Notes under the pieces: model-generated | What the model was told of the DNA's origin: nothing | The model's database searches: none | The model's input: only the letters and a program-made list of their open reading frames with translations | Shown: positions 32,221-62,100 of the stretch, in pieces | Position numbering within the stretch: the stretch's first letter is position 1 | How the letters are laid out: the number at the start of each line of letters is the position of its first letter | From: Dendrophyllia cribrosa | Taxonomy: Eukaryota > Cnidaria > Anthozoa > Scleractinia > Dendrophylliidae | Assembly (NCBI GenBank): GCA_024195265.1 | Contig: JAJLRJ010000002.1 | Coordinates: 20,491,070-20,555,069 of the forward strand | Reading direction: 5' to 3' | DNA length: 64,000 nucleotides | Position numbers and translations under genes: made by a program

Positions 32221-32393
32221 CAAGGCGGCTGAAATACTTCAAGAATCGTGGAGTATTTTGTCACGTGACATAGATATGATGTCGTTTTTGGAAGTTATTT
32301 CCAGCGGTCAGCATCCGCATTTGTTTCTTGCAGTATGGAACCTATATATCACAAAATACTCCACGGTTCTTGGAGTATTTCAGCAGTCTTGCC
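32221..32393. mobile_element. Palindromic MITE, about 170 bp
   Basis: Arms CAAGGCGGCTGAAATACTTC and GGAGTATTTCAGCAGTCTTG are inverted, as are GTGGAGTATTTTGT and ACAAAATACTCCAC. It abuts the 11-bp-duplication element. Confidence 0.8.
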
Positions 32394-33264
32394 TAGGGCT
32401 TTCTACTCACCGCCATTTTGAATAAGGAGAAGGCCCTGGGGCCGAGGTTGTCGGCATGGTTTGGGGGCAAATCAAAGTCCATAATAAAGTGGCCTGCAGG
32501 TCTTGTTGACAGCAATGTAGTCGTCAAACGGTTGGACTTTTTGGTCCTTCTGATCAGTGGCAACCTACAAAAGGACGATAGATTGGCTTGAATATACTGG
32601 AAGTTGATGAACACGGTCAGGTAGTAATCATTTAATATCAGTGGCGGACCTGGGAGAGGAGCCCGGGGTGCCCCCCCCACTTCACTTTGTCCCTAACCCC
32701 ACCCCCTTTATTCGCTCCCCCCTCCGTCTGGATCTTATTTGGTACTTTGGCAGATAATATTCCCGGAGACAACAAGTAAAATATCCGGACGTATTACATG
32801 CCAAAACATTGTGTAAGGGGGGTTTTATCATAATCTATTTTTTGCGGTAGAATGATTGCAACTTTCTGAGTCAGCGTATGGCGCGGATTTACTGTGTAAT
32901 ATGCTCGCATATTTTGCGTGTTCTCTTGCGTTTATACAGTAAAATGACGAAAGAATGGAGTAGTAAACATCGGTAGGGGCATAGCCAGGATTTTGTCAGA
33001 AGTACGCACAATCAATTTTCAAACACCCCCCTCCTCCCACCCACAAGTCCCAAATCTTTCTTTTTTTCGACTTTTTCTGATACGCACGTGCCTACGTGCG
33101 TACAGGTAGCTACGCCCCTCATATTCGGAAACAACCAGTGTTTTGGGGATTAAATATGAGCTACAAAACCGCGCTAAAAGGTTAGGAAGCACCACGCACT
33201 AATTGTAGAAATAAAAAAAAATCAAGAAAAATCAAGAAATATTAGAAACTGGGACAATTGGCAC

Positions 33265-49363
<16,099 letters not shown>

Positions 49364-49738
49364 ATTCCCCACTGAACTTACTTCAGATTCAATGAAAAGG
49401 CAGTGATCGGATCAGATAATATGTATGGCGCGAGAATAAGCGCGCGCTTGAGATCAGTGCAAAGATACTCAGTTCACGTTGATATGCAATACGGACGAAT
49501 CCTTCCTTTGTTGATAGAAGCGGCGGTAAATGACAAACGTTCTTTGTTTAACTTGTCGTAAACCAATAAGAATGCTTGGGAAATTGGTTATCCGTGAACT
49601 TTCCGTCAGGAAGTATTGTATGAGTATCAAGTTTCATTCACCAAGCACAAGGCTCCTATCTGTTGCAAGTGCTTGTACATTAGTTGGACTAGTTGTGATT
49701 TCGATCTCTAGTTTCCTTGTCCAACTCAGACAGCACAA
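49364..49738. promoter_or_regulatory. Shared divergent promoter region of the dipeptidase pair
   Basis: 375 bp between the two start codons, transcribed outward on both sides. It must contain both 5' UTRs unless upstream non-coding exons exist. Contains GCGCGAGAATAAGCGCGCGC around 49428. No obvious TATA box; function is inferred from position. Confidence 0.55.
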
Positions 49739-49905
49739 ATGAATCGCAAATACTTGATAATCGGAGCATTCGTTGTTGTTGTGCTTGTGATCGCTATAGC
49801 TGTGCCTTGCGCCTTGTTGTTAGGAAAGAAAGACGAGCCCACCAAAGAGCTGACCAACATGGAACGCGCTCAACAGCTATTAGACGAAACACCGCTTGTT
49901 GACGG
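49739..49905 (+). CDS. Plus dipeptidase exon 1: signal-anchor
   Basis: ATG 49739 to donor GACGG|GTGAGG. Encodes a ~23-residue Val/Ile/Ala/Leu hydrophobic segment, then a charged linker and [10 protein letters not shown]. The overlapping 70-codon frame ending at 49742 is in another frame and not supported. Confidence 0.88.
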
Positions 49906-52900
49906 GTGAGGTCTTGCATTTCATTATGTTAGTTTTTAACTTTCAAAACGTTTTATTTCTTGTAACTCGGAAGAAAACTCATTCGGAATACGGACACCCA
50001 AGAAACTACTATTTTTATTATGGAATATTTTAACCATGCATCCTCATGGAATGCTGTAGAATGCCTAGGAAAACGTACCCGGGAGATATGTATCGCACTG
50101 GCCCACGACCTCGTCACATGCTGTCATCGCCAGAGGATTTCAAAATCATCTCTCGCTTGCAAGTTAGTGTATCTGTAGACTACGAGCAGTCTTATAGTTT
50201 CGATCATAGTATTTTTCGATCAAGGATTCATGATTGTTCAAAGGAGACATCCGAACGCGCGCGAAAATCGCCCGCCTCGGGTGAACCCGACTCGAACACG
50301 TATCCTATTTCCTTCCTTTCGACACCGCCCATTTGCGATAGCCTCCGTCGCCCGAAAATTGAAATGGGCACCCCCGAATGTATCTACGAGCTCGCCGTTT
50401 TTTCTTTTTTACCGAAGATAGATGAGCGAAAGGCAAGATATACAAGAGCTCTGTCGGAAACACAAACGACTTCAAAGTTGCAAGCAAACAGGTCAAACAG
50501 AGAAGACAAACATCATAAGACACGCGAGAAGTAAAACGCGCGTGGGTGAATGATATCTTCGCGCGCGAACACGCGGTAACGGCCCAGTAAACTAGTTCCA
50601 GTGTTTTCGCATCGGTTTTACCTGTGCTGATCACATCCATACCGATCTTGGACAAAAGTAAGAGAAGTATTTAACCGAAGTAAGTTCAACGCTAAAACTA
50701 CCATAGAACTATTGTTTCTATTCAACATTCTGCATTACATAAAAAACGTTGCTGGAGACGGGTTCTTTTCATCCATATTGAGTGGCCGAAGTACAGCTCG
50801 TGATCTGGGGATTTCCGAATATTGTGATGACATTGTTGAAAAGGAAACGCTTCTTTTGCTTGTTGTCAAAGACAAGAAACAGTCTTATTTATTTAGTTAT
50901 TTACGTTTATTTGACAACTTGAATAGAATTTCTCATTGAGGTAGGAGGTGGGAGAGAAGGCACATACCGTACATTAAAGTGGTCACACTATTTTTATTGA
51001 CGAACAATTGCATTGCAAAATCTCTATTGCACCAAGTTTTGAAAGGAACAGTACAATAAAACATCATGTAGATCTATAATACCTTATTTTGTACCCCAAA
51101 TATTTAATCTTGACATATTTAACAAAGAAGTGGCAATTGCTAAGAAGACCAAATTTTCTTCAATTTTGCAAGTCAATATATTGGGTTTCTTGCATGTAAG
51201 CTTATATCTGCTGCAATTCAGGGGTCACTCTCATTTGAGTATGCTTTAAAAGACTTCTTCATACTGCATAAACAAGGACTGTGGCCCTTTACAGGTGGTG
51301 TAGGATGCTTTAAGTGTCAATGGTTAAATTACCTCAATATTAGACTTAAGGATGTTCACACTAATTGTTTATGCACATCCTTACAGTTACTGTGCACACA
51401 ATTCATGTCACAATGCCAAAATTGCTAGCTACGTCATGCATGAGCATGCATGCAAGGGAAGAAATCTAAACAGATAAAGGGCTGGTTGCTGTTGATTAAC
51501 TTGCTTTGATTAACTTGCTTGGATGGTCGGTGACCGTTATTTTTTTGGATAGATAATTTTCTTTTCCAATTCTCGTCCGATTGTGAAAAAAATGAACAAA
51601 ACATCAATGTGGGAAGTTTATAATTTTCTCATTTTTTTACAAGTGACATCAAATCCTGCCAACATGCAGCTGTCAGGATTTATAAATGCTGTGGTGTAAA
51701 GATTAGATTTCCTTTAATGGACATCACCAGTTAAATGAATTTGCTTTATAGACATGATTTTTATATATGAAATGTACGTGGCATAGAAAGTTGCATATTC
51801 GTTTGCAATATTTTTAGACTAACAGACATTGGGACCATATCCGTTAAGGTATGTTGATTTTTCTAAATAGGGCAGCCCTTCAGATATCTTATCTCCTTGA
51901 TTTGATGTTACTTTTAACTTTACGCGTATAGATTTACAACATTGTTGACTCTATTGAATAACATTAAATTAATACTGGATGTGTTAATTTGCAGGCATAA
52001 TGATGTCCCTTACCAGATTCGAATAAAGTACCACAACAGGTTTGAGAATCTGACATTTGACACCAGTGAACCAACATGGCATACAGATATACCACGACTG
52101 AGGAAGGGAAAAGTTGGCAGCCAGGTAAAGAAATGCAAACATAAACATACTGTAATTACTGAATACAGGCAAACTTGTACAGACACTTTTTGTAAGCAAC
52201 CACCTTACCAATAATAGTGATCCCCTCTGGGCTTGAAATGCAACAGAAATTGCATGTCATTTCAACTAATGATTAGAAACCAGAAAGAATGAGGTAATCA
52301 ACTCTTTTTTCATTCATTTGGTATTTAAAATGTGTTTACAAGTATCTTTTTTACTGTTAAGTTATCTGGGGTTTTTTGCGACCTTTATAAGAAAACAGGA
52401 TTCTCTTGCAAGTGTAACATATTTGGTTGTAATGCATTTTCTATATGGGCAGTTATGTCCCCACCTCCTTTTTAACTAAGGTATTGTACCTACATGTATA
52501 CACCCTTTCTATCAGTTAAGAGTTTAACCAATAGTTTTTAATGCTTGTAGTTTTGGGCAGCATATGGTCCATGCAGTGCACGACTGAAAAATGCAGTGCG
52601 AATAGGTCTTGAACAAGTTGCAGTTATTAAACGGCTGGTGGACAAATATCCAGAAGACCTTGTGTTTGTAACAACAGCTCAAGGTATACGGGATGCTAAG
52701 AAGAATGGCAAGATCGGTTCCTTGATTGGCCTGGAGGGTGGTCACATGATCGACTCAAGTCTTGGCATGCTAAGAATGTTTTATAAGCTTGGTGTTAGAT
52801 ACATGACTTTGACGCACTCCTGTAACACTCCATGGTAAGTTTACATGTATTGACGATGCTTAAATTTTTTTATTACTGTTGTCCAGCTCAGTGTATTTAC

Positions 52901-55900
52901 CATATATTGTATTTATCGGTACTTGTAAAAGCACTGTATAAGCACTTGACATCCCACTTTTGATATGTACAATGTAGTTAATTACTTGAGGGTGGTATTT
53001 TAATTTTTGTGATCAGAGACACTAAAGTCATAACCTGATTCCACTAGCTATATGCCTTTAATGTGTAAGTTAAACTACATTTTCCTTAGAAGGTCTGATT
53101 ACAGACATTAAAATTTTGGAGGATTTGAGCAGTGGAGAGATGGGAAGTTAAAGACTCTCTGTCTAGTACCACAATGCTTTGTGGTCTTTTTTTATGTTTT
53201 GAATATTCTGAAAAGTAACTTTTTGTAAAAAAAATGATTAAATCGCACCCTCTGGCTGCCATAAAATACAATAAATTTGTTTGCAAGCTACAGTGTAAAA
53301 GGTATAACCTTTTTCAACAGATACAACCAAATGTTGTGCTTTTTTCAAGGAATGCAACCGATGAAATAAAATGCATAACTCATTATCTTGCGTCACCTGT
53401 CACACAAGTATATTTTCAAATAAACCTTTCGTGTCGCGAAATATTGCTTTATTTACATATCAGTACATCTTTGCTCGTTCACCTGCAACAGAGCAAGGAG
53501 ATTTCAAAACTGCCTAATAGTATACTTATTGTACAGAAGAGAGAAGAGATGAATTTATTTTCCACTGATGGTTTGAAAAGCCACATGTTTGCCACCCACA
53601 AGTTTGTTGAATTCTGTAGTCACATACTGATCCACTGGCTGCTGGAACATATCGAACATATATCGAACACAATATCACTGAGATAAGTTGACATGAAGAA
53701 AGAATCTACTTATGTTTCAATTTAATGTACGATCCACTCGCAGCCTGAGTTACATGTAAGGTCCACAATAATACTGCCATTATGTTTCCTGATTTTCTCA
53801 GTAAGTGATAGGAATTCGTAAAAGCTTTTTGTGCCGGAATTCTGGTAAATCAGTGTAGGGCAGGCTTGTCATGTGAGATTTACTGAGAAGATGTACTCCT
53901 CATACCGACCGTTCAAACATCATACATTAAAGTTTAATTTGTAACCAAATATCGTTGTGTGAGAAAAGAATCAATAATAAAACTTTTAATTTAAAGATCT
54001 TAAAGTGATAAATGTATAAAAACCAGAATTGATGGCGCAGATTAAGAAGGATTCTAACAGGAGACAAAGACACCATCAAAATTGAGGTTTCATTGTGTAT
54101 CATACAAAACCTCTATCGGTGCACGCAATGCATTGTGGTAGATGCAGAGAGTCTTTTAATTCACCAGATGTATTCAGTGATGTTGCGTTTGTATACCAAC
54201 AGGGCTGATGCATGGTATGACAAAACTAGTCAAGGAGTTCACAATGGTCTCACTGACTTTGGGAAAGTAAGTAATATTATAACAAAATTCTGTGAGCATA
54301 ACCTGATTGGTTATTAGTAGGACTGATTTGAACACTATTAAGTGCAGTACCGGTATAATTATGTGGAGGGATTCTGAAAGGGTGCAGGAAAAAAAATTAA
54401 AATTGAGCAAGATTTTGGAAGCAAATTGTGTGGGATTGTGCAATCTTGTGATCAACCAAACATTTCAATCACCACTCCAGTGTTCTAGCAAAGCCAAAAA
54501 AACAACGACAGGGAGGAAATTCTGCATAAATGAAAAATGTGACTTAGACGTTTTACTTTGGGGATTAAAATGTACCCAGCAATCCCCGATGATTTCAGCG
54601 TGGTTAAAGCAACATGTATGTTAGCTTTACAAATTAATACGAAATTCCCGTACGGTAGAGTCGATAGGGTAAATTGGCCGCTGTAAATTAAGGGATTCAA
54701 AACAGGGCTCGAAATTGCGACTAACTGGTCGCCAATGCGACCAAAAATTGAGTGCTGGCGACTAGATTTTCGGAACTGGTCGCCAGCTGGCGACTCACGT
54801 TTTGTCCGATAACCACAAAAAAACTACTGCACTAAAATAAATCTTTTAGTTTATACACTGGCGTATAAGCCACACTTTTTTGCCCAAAATGTTTGCTCAA
54901 AATCGGGGAACGGTGCGGTTATCTGCGGTATTAACATCCGCTGAGTTCTGCAAATCATAGTTTATCAATCGTACTTTCCAGTGATATAAGTTGACCAGAC
55001 TTTGAGAGCCTTTATTTGAGGTGTATAACATGGAGCAAAACTTATTTAACTTAAGATGATGTAGAAAGGTTAGTCTTGTTTGTCTCACAGAGCTGCCAGA
55101 GCGTCTCTGAGGCCAAAAATCAAATTGAGCAAAAAGGTCCGCATGATTTTTCGAACATGCAACACACGAACGCGAGCATTGAGTTTATAAATTGTGAAAT
55201 TTAGCCTCAAATTGTCAAAATACCTGTGTTAAAACAGTGCTCGCTATCTTTGTCGGACATTTTGAAGCTTTTAGCAATGAAGGAACACCGAAGACGAACG
55301 AAAGAAGCCAAAGGAAGTCTGTAAACAAGCGGCCATCTTGGTTACCAAGCTTGTTGTGGCCTGAACGAACGGTGGGCAAACGAACGCAGCTGCGATCAAA
55401 AGTGTGGGTTTTTTTTTCAATACAGGATGATTCGATGGATAGAAGCAAAGTATAGCTCACGTTTCTTAGAGCCAATTCTCTGACTTACGTTTTTATTTAA
55501 AAAAAAAACTTCCCCCCCCCCAAAATTTAAGCTTCAAACTCGGGGTGTGGCTTATCTGCGAGTGCGGCTTTAATTTATAGAGTAGTTTTCAATTGAGTGT
55601 CGAAAGTAATTACACAATTGCTTTGGTTTTGCATTGCTACGCTTTGTGATTGGCTAAAAAATCTCGCGCCACTTTCTCGACCAATCAGAAGTAAAACCAA
55701 AACCAATCGTGACTTGCTCGCACGCGTTTTCTCGCGCTTGCTTCGAGCTCTGATTGGTTCGTTGGATTGTTTGCGACTGCTGCGATTGGTCAGAGTAATT
55801 ACTTTGGTTTTGGTTTTACGACACTCAATTGAAAACTGCTCTATACGCCGGTGTTTACGGTATGTTGTGAAAAGGTAAAAGCAAGGGTAAAGGACCCTTG

Positions 55901-58900
55901 TTTGTCTGGTTACGAAAACTATGAACTCGGAACATTTTGTGCTTACCCGCATCTCGAAAAACTAAGAACAAACCATCGCTAAAGACATGTCAGCTGTGAA
56001 CACTGGTAGCTAACTTTCGTAAGTCTTTCCTATGCTGCTTCTTTCTACCTATGATTTTTCTTGCATGCTAAGTAACATTTAAGTGTGTTTTATATAAGAT
56101 ACATATTGAATAAAATTGGTGACCAAAATTTACGATCTGGCGACCAAAATGTTCCCATTAGTCGCCAGTTGGCTTCTGAACGAAAAAGTTAATTTCGAGC
56201 CCTGCAAAAGCTGACGTTTTGAGCAATAGCCCTTGGTCAGAATTTTTGTGATTTGCTCTGACAAAGGGGTAGCCAAGGGGGGAGGGGGGGGGGTACTCCC
56301 TTATAAGGGCTTAATGGGAACGTGCGGCCTGTCAGGGTATGTTTTTCGTGATATTTGTCTTAAACAGGGTATCGATTTTATCATTTTTTGTCTTAATCAG
56401 GGTATTTTTTTTATCAATTGTTGTCTTAAACAGGGTATCTTTTCTTGGACGATAAACAGCCTGCGCGTATGTTCTACAAACTAAACTACAATCAAGCTGA
56501 TCAAGCTGTAAATAGTTTTGTGATTGCCAATGGATTAAATAAGAAAGAGTTTTGATATTTATTATTGTCTTACACAGGGTATAGTTTCGGGTTAAATGTC
56601 TTAAACACGGTATCAAAAATCGGAATTCTGTCTTAAACAGGGTAGGAAAATCAGCGATTTTTGTCTTAAACAGGGTCAGGGTATGAGGGGCCGGGCCGCA
56701 CCTCCCCACCCAAGGATATATCGAGTACCCCCCCCCAGGGGGTAGCACTCTGACAAAAAGGCTAACCTCTTTATTCATTTTTTGTATTTCAGCTTGTTGT
56801 GCTTGAAATGAACCGACTGGGAATGTTAGTTGACTTGTCGCATGTGTCTTTTAAAACAATGGCTGATACCCTTGATACTGTTAAAGCCCCAGGTACGTGC
56901 TGATCAGTAGCTTTAGGGTGAATGGTCTCACAAGTACTTCATCTGTTGGATTTCATCCACAAAACCAAATACTGATAATGACTCACCACATGGCAAATCT
57001 AGGAGAGGGTCATTCCCCCCACCCCCCCCCCCCCCTCCCTCTTAATAAGGGTGAAATGGAGAACAGTTAATTGCATCTCAGTATTATTTCATGTTCATGT
57101 TAATACAAAATTTGAGGAAAACTGGGGAGAGAGTTACTGACTGCCTGACCAACACGCATTAATTATTATTAGATAATCTCCAGTAATCAGAAAATTCCCG
57201 TAGATGTCTGGCTTAAGGGCTAGATGCAAATATCATTTAAAATTGCCTAAATATCTTTCCAGAAATTACCCCTTACAAGTTCTAAATATCTGCTGAAATT
57301 TCCTGAATATCTGGAAAAAATTTCTAAATTTCCCATTTTTTTAAAAAAATCATGTCACAGTTTTAATAAATGTACACTTGCAAAACCATTGATGAAAGTC
57401 CCGTATGAGGGCCGTACGCATTTGTGGAGTGGGGCCGGAAAAAGCCGTATGGCCCTAAAGCGTACGGCCTATCCTGTTGAAATTTCAAGCAATTTTGTCT
57501 CCAAATTGGTCATACGATAAAATACTTATTGACTAAGTTAGGTTGGGTCGGATGGGAAAATATTTGGCTCTTGGTCATGGCGTATGCTATGACCTTGAGC
57601 TAAATATTTTAATTTGCATCCGGCCCTCCCACTCAATCAATAAGTACATAGTATTATAATCTTTACTTTAAAAAAAAAAACAACCAGTTTTTTATTATTG
57701 TGGCAAATTTTTCACAATATAAGGTTACAACAACTGGGTGCAGACATAATAGCTGTTATTACCCTATGTCTGGCTGACCATGTGCAAATTTTCTGATGCA
57801 AATTTTCCACATAATCATCTGAGCCATTTGAAGGTGTCTGTAGTACAGTATATAACCATTTGTAGATGTCATACACGTACCTGATGTTGTACAGTGGGAT
57901 TCGAACCAGTGACCTCCTGCTTAGCAGACTGCTCCCCTTTCAACTGAGCATAAACCTTAGGTGGTAGAGTGATTTGCAACTGTGTTATATTAGAGAGAAG
58001 CGTGATGATAGAGCAGTCATAATGTTAAAGGGGAACACACTATATAAATGTCAACAAATCAGTTTTCATATGGTTCAGAATTAAGATTACCATAGAGTTC
58101 CGAAGGTAGTGGCCCTCGTTACTTTAGGATGTAGCAGGCTTAGCTGGCTGCAACTTTCAGGCAGCCGCTTGTTTTGGGTTGCCGTTACTTTCGGGCAGCT
58201 AAAATATGTGAGTAATAACAAAAAAAGATAATGGTAAACACAAACGTGGAATAAACATTAAATGTCACTTTAATTTTCTCTTTCTCATTAATTCTTTGGC
58301 ATTCTTGTACAGTGAAAACCTTAAGCTATTCCATCTGCATGAATGAATATTGATTGGACCATTTTTTTGGGTAGCCTGTTACTTCTGGGTAGCCCGTTAC
58401 TTTCGGGTAGCCCATTACTTTCGGGTAGGCCGTTACTTTCAGGAGGCCGCTACATTCAGAACTCTGCAGTAGTATGACATTGATCAAGGTGCATGGTTAT
58501 CATTATATATACACTCAATGTTTTTTTTTTGTTATTTGTTATTTCAGTGATATTTAGCCACTCGTCAGCATATGACATCCATTGTTCTCATGGCCGGAAT
58601 GTTCCAGACAATATTCTGAAAAGAATGGTATGATTTACCTATTTGCTTCCACTTTGTTTCAGCAGTCTGTGGATTTTTAAAGAGAGCCTGGTGCCTCAAA
58701 TGAACTTGGTGCCTGCAATATCTCTGATTCCTGAAGTGGACTGTTCTTCACAGCTTGTATCAGTTTGATGTTGTAAAAGGGGTAGTGCCACCTTCCTATT
58801 TTTAGTATCACTTTGAAAAAAAAAAATAATAATGATCGAATTTTCTTAACATTTTCTTATTCGCCACTTTAGAAACGAGAAGGAAACTGGGGCAAGTGAA

Positions 58901-59105
58901 CTTTCACAACGACTTTTGAGATCGTTACAGGGGACGCTTCTTTTGTCTCTGTCCCTAGTAACAGTCCCAGAAGTCATTGCGAAAGTTCACCCAGCCCAGT
59001 TTCCTTCTTGTTTCTAAAGTGGTGAATAATATTTTAACTACAGTGCACTGGAACTGTTATAAATGTCTTTGGGTTGCTGATCAGCTGGCTTAACCCTATT
59101 CAGCC

Positions 59106-59139
<34 letters not shown>

Positions 59140-62100
59140 AAGTGCCTGCGCTAACTTTCAACATTCATAACTTCTTTAATATGTATTCAAACGCCATCAA
59201 ACTTTGTGACTTTTCCTATTTATTTATCATATTATTTCCTATTTATTGACTTTCCCTATTTACTGATCACGTGACTTGATGTTTCCATGGCAACAACATT
59301 TTGACAGCCATGTTTTTTGAAATTTGCATATTTGTACTTTTGAATGAAGAAAAACAATGTTTATTGGTATAACTTTTAGATTTTTACGTCATTTTGCATT
59401 TATTTATTGGTTTTGATTAATTTTGAGTCCATTTGGACGGTTTTTAAGAGGTTTCAAAAAATTTCAGAAATCCAAGATGGCGGCGGTATAACTAATTACC
59501 TAACTAGGCATACCTATCGATAGAGTGCCAACGAGGAAATGATTTTGATTTGTGTGGCAACGGAATTATGTTTTTGACAGTTTGGTGGCCCTTTGACCAC
59601 ACTCACCGAAGAAATAAAAAATGTCATGCTTTGATCGGCTAACTGAAATCAAAATCGCTGTAATGTTGTAGTAAACATTTCATATCAGACAATAAAGCAG
59701 CCAAGAAACGTTTTAAAAGCTATTGAAAACGTTTTAAAATGAGTAGAACGAGTAGAAAAAGGTTTGGAAATATGAAGCGTGCTGCAAAAGTTGAAATGGA
59801 GAATTCTTGTTCAAAGGCTAACCCTTTTACGTGTTTGTTCAAGCGTGAAACATGCAAGTCCGTTGCGTTACCGCCTTCATGTTTCTGCACGTGTAATCAA
59901 GATTTATTTTGTACAAAAACTTGTTTAGTGCCGGTTGTTAAGCCTTTTCATTCGTTCGAATTATCGTCAGTTTGCTCGACAGAACGAATTTCCCTTGTTT
60001 GTGTGTGAAGAAGCGCGACGGTTTGTCTAGACAAACAAAGTTGCATATTTTACGCTTGAACAAATACCTAAAAAAGCGAGCCGTTCACGATGCTTTGTTT
60101 GGAAGGGAATTGTTGCAACGAAACACGTTAATTAAAACGAAGATTCTGATGCTGACATTATTTTAGGAGTTTAAAACATGCGATATGTGCAAAATCTTTT
60201 TAAAATCAGTTTGTAATTTCAAGAATTTCACTTCAGGAAGATTTTGGTCACGTGCTAGGCAACGGGTTCTTGGTGTGGCAATAACACGTCTTTTCATTGG
60301 CTCTAATAGTTCCCGCCTTGCAATTGGCTCAAACCAAAGTCTACATTACATTACCTTACACTTTTTCAGGCTCGATCGAGAATTTTTCTGCCTTAGCACT
60401 TCCTCGCGTGGCACTATTCTCTGCCGCCTCGCCAGCCTCGCGTCTTCGCTCGGCTGGCTCGTTGGCAATAACTACGTCATATGACGTCATCGTTCCATTG
60501 TGCGGACCGCAAAGGAGACAGTTTTGAACGTACTGTGTACCCTCTAATGTCCTTGAAGTTACGAAGGGGGGGGGGGGGGGGGGCACAATTTGCCCCCCCC
60601 CCCACCCCCCAAGCTCGGGAACTCAAAAAAAGCCCAGGCTGAATTGGTGGATTTGTGACAAATTGGGTAAACTGCATAGTTAAAGTTAAAGTACATGCAG
60701 TTGTTTATGAATTCCAGTCATGATGGTAGAAGGAAGCAAAAATTTTAATCATTGTTTCCTTTGTCGCAGCGTGATAATGGAGGTGTGGTCATGGTAAATT
60801 TCTACAGTAAATATATCCGGTGTGAAACCAATAAAACTGTAGCAGCAAATTTGCAGCATGTGGCAGGTATGAAGCTTACAATGGCAGCATAAAACTTTTA
60901 TGTTTAGTTTATTACTAAAAAGAAACTTTTTGATTGTTTTCCTGAGCATTAAAAAATAAGTTCTGGCTATTAACAGACTGCTAAAATAGGGTAATAGGTC
61001 CATGATAACCGTCACGAATATAGAGCCTCCTATACACTATCATGACCATATAGTTGTATATTTAACGTACTCGTAGTACCTGTAGCACCTGTAGTACCTG
61101 TAGTACCTGTAGTACCTGTAGTCCGCTCAAAGTGCAACGTGAACAAGACTCGCAGTTAATGTCAACAGCCTGCAAATTTGTGCAAATAAGAGCCATAGTA
61201 ATGCATGGCTGCTTGAAAATTATAATATATGGCTGCATGGAAATTATGAAATTTGTCTTCCAGTGTTCAACTCAAATTTCACTTGTTTACCACACTCACC
61301 TAACTGTTAGATGTGGAGTTGATCACTTGAGGAGAAATTTCATATCTCCCCACGCCCTTGACGATTACCTATATTTCGTTACAGATCATATAGATCACAT
61401 CAAGAATGTGGCAGGAATAGATTATGTGGGCCTTGGAAGTGATTATGATGGAGTTACTGTGTACGTTTATGGCTGAAGTTTCTTATCTACTGCCTGCTCC
61501 CTTGACAGGTGTTTCATGAAAAACCTGGAAAGTCAATTCGTTTAAAGTTACATTTTCCAGGCCTGGACAGACATGAACTTTGAGTGTGATTCGTTAAGGC
61601 AGCCTGGAATAGGTGGTTTACACGTTACGTTACGGCGGCCATGTTGGTGCACACCTACAAAAGAATTTTAATGAACTTCTTTTGTTATGTGCACCAACAT
61701 GGCCACAATGGCCTTTGTCATTTGAGTCCCACAGGACTGAAGGTCACGTGAGTAAAAACCATCTATTGGCCAAAAATTTCAAGAACATACATTTCAAGAA
61801 CATACCCAGACTGAGATTTTGCTAAGGACGTATTTATTTTGTCCTCTTATTTTTACGATGAACTTGCTAAGAAATTACCCTGGCTCTAGAGGTGTGTTCT
61901 CTAAATATCAAGAGTGAAATTAACCATATAAACGGTTAGAAGATGCTCTTCTCAGTTTTTACTAGAAAAAATAATACCTCTACCACCCAGGGTAACTAAG
62001 GGGCTTTTCACACTTAACTGTTAGATCGATCTAAATGGCTATGTGTGAACGGCCCCGAAGAATAAAATAAATTGTAATAATTTGGTCAGAGTAAATTAAC

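Larger units (their letters stand above)
29428..33264. other. Intergenic region between the FN3/PAN array and the minus-strand dipeptidase
   Basis: Contains C14/G17 tracts (29469-29516), an 11-bp tandem repeat (30253-30317) and a cluster of TIR elements (31068-32393). The terminal exon of the minus-strand dipeptidase should lie here, but I could not identify it with confidence. Confidence 0.45.
54703..56204. mobile_element. TIR element with CAGGGCTCGAAATT ends
   Basis: CAGGGCTCGAAATTGCGACT at the left, AATTTCGAGCCCTG at the right. Both arms repeat TGGTCGCCA / TGGCGACC motifs. Two further elements are nested (54857-55569 and 55578-55843). It splits a GTCGATAGGGTAAATTGG...GCTGACGTTTTGAGC repeat also present at 17545-17630. 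Confidence 0.83.

Noticed and set aside
50046..50534. 162-codon frame
   Set aside because: Intronic, no recognisable domain, no homology to anything else in the window, and overlapped by an equally long frame on the other strand.
59739..60008. 89-codon Cys-containing frame
   Set aside because: Lies inside a TIR element with homopolymer ends; no signal peptide, domain or splice support.
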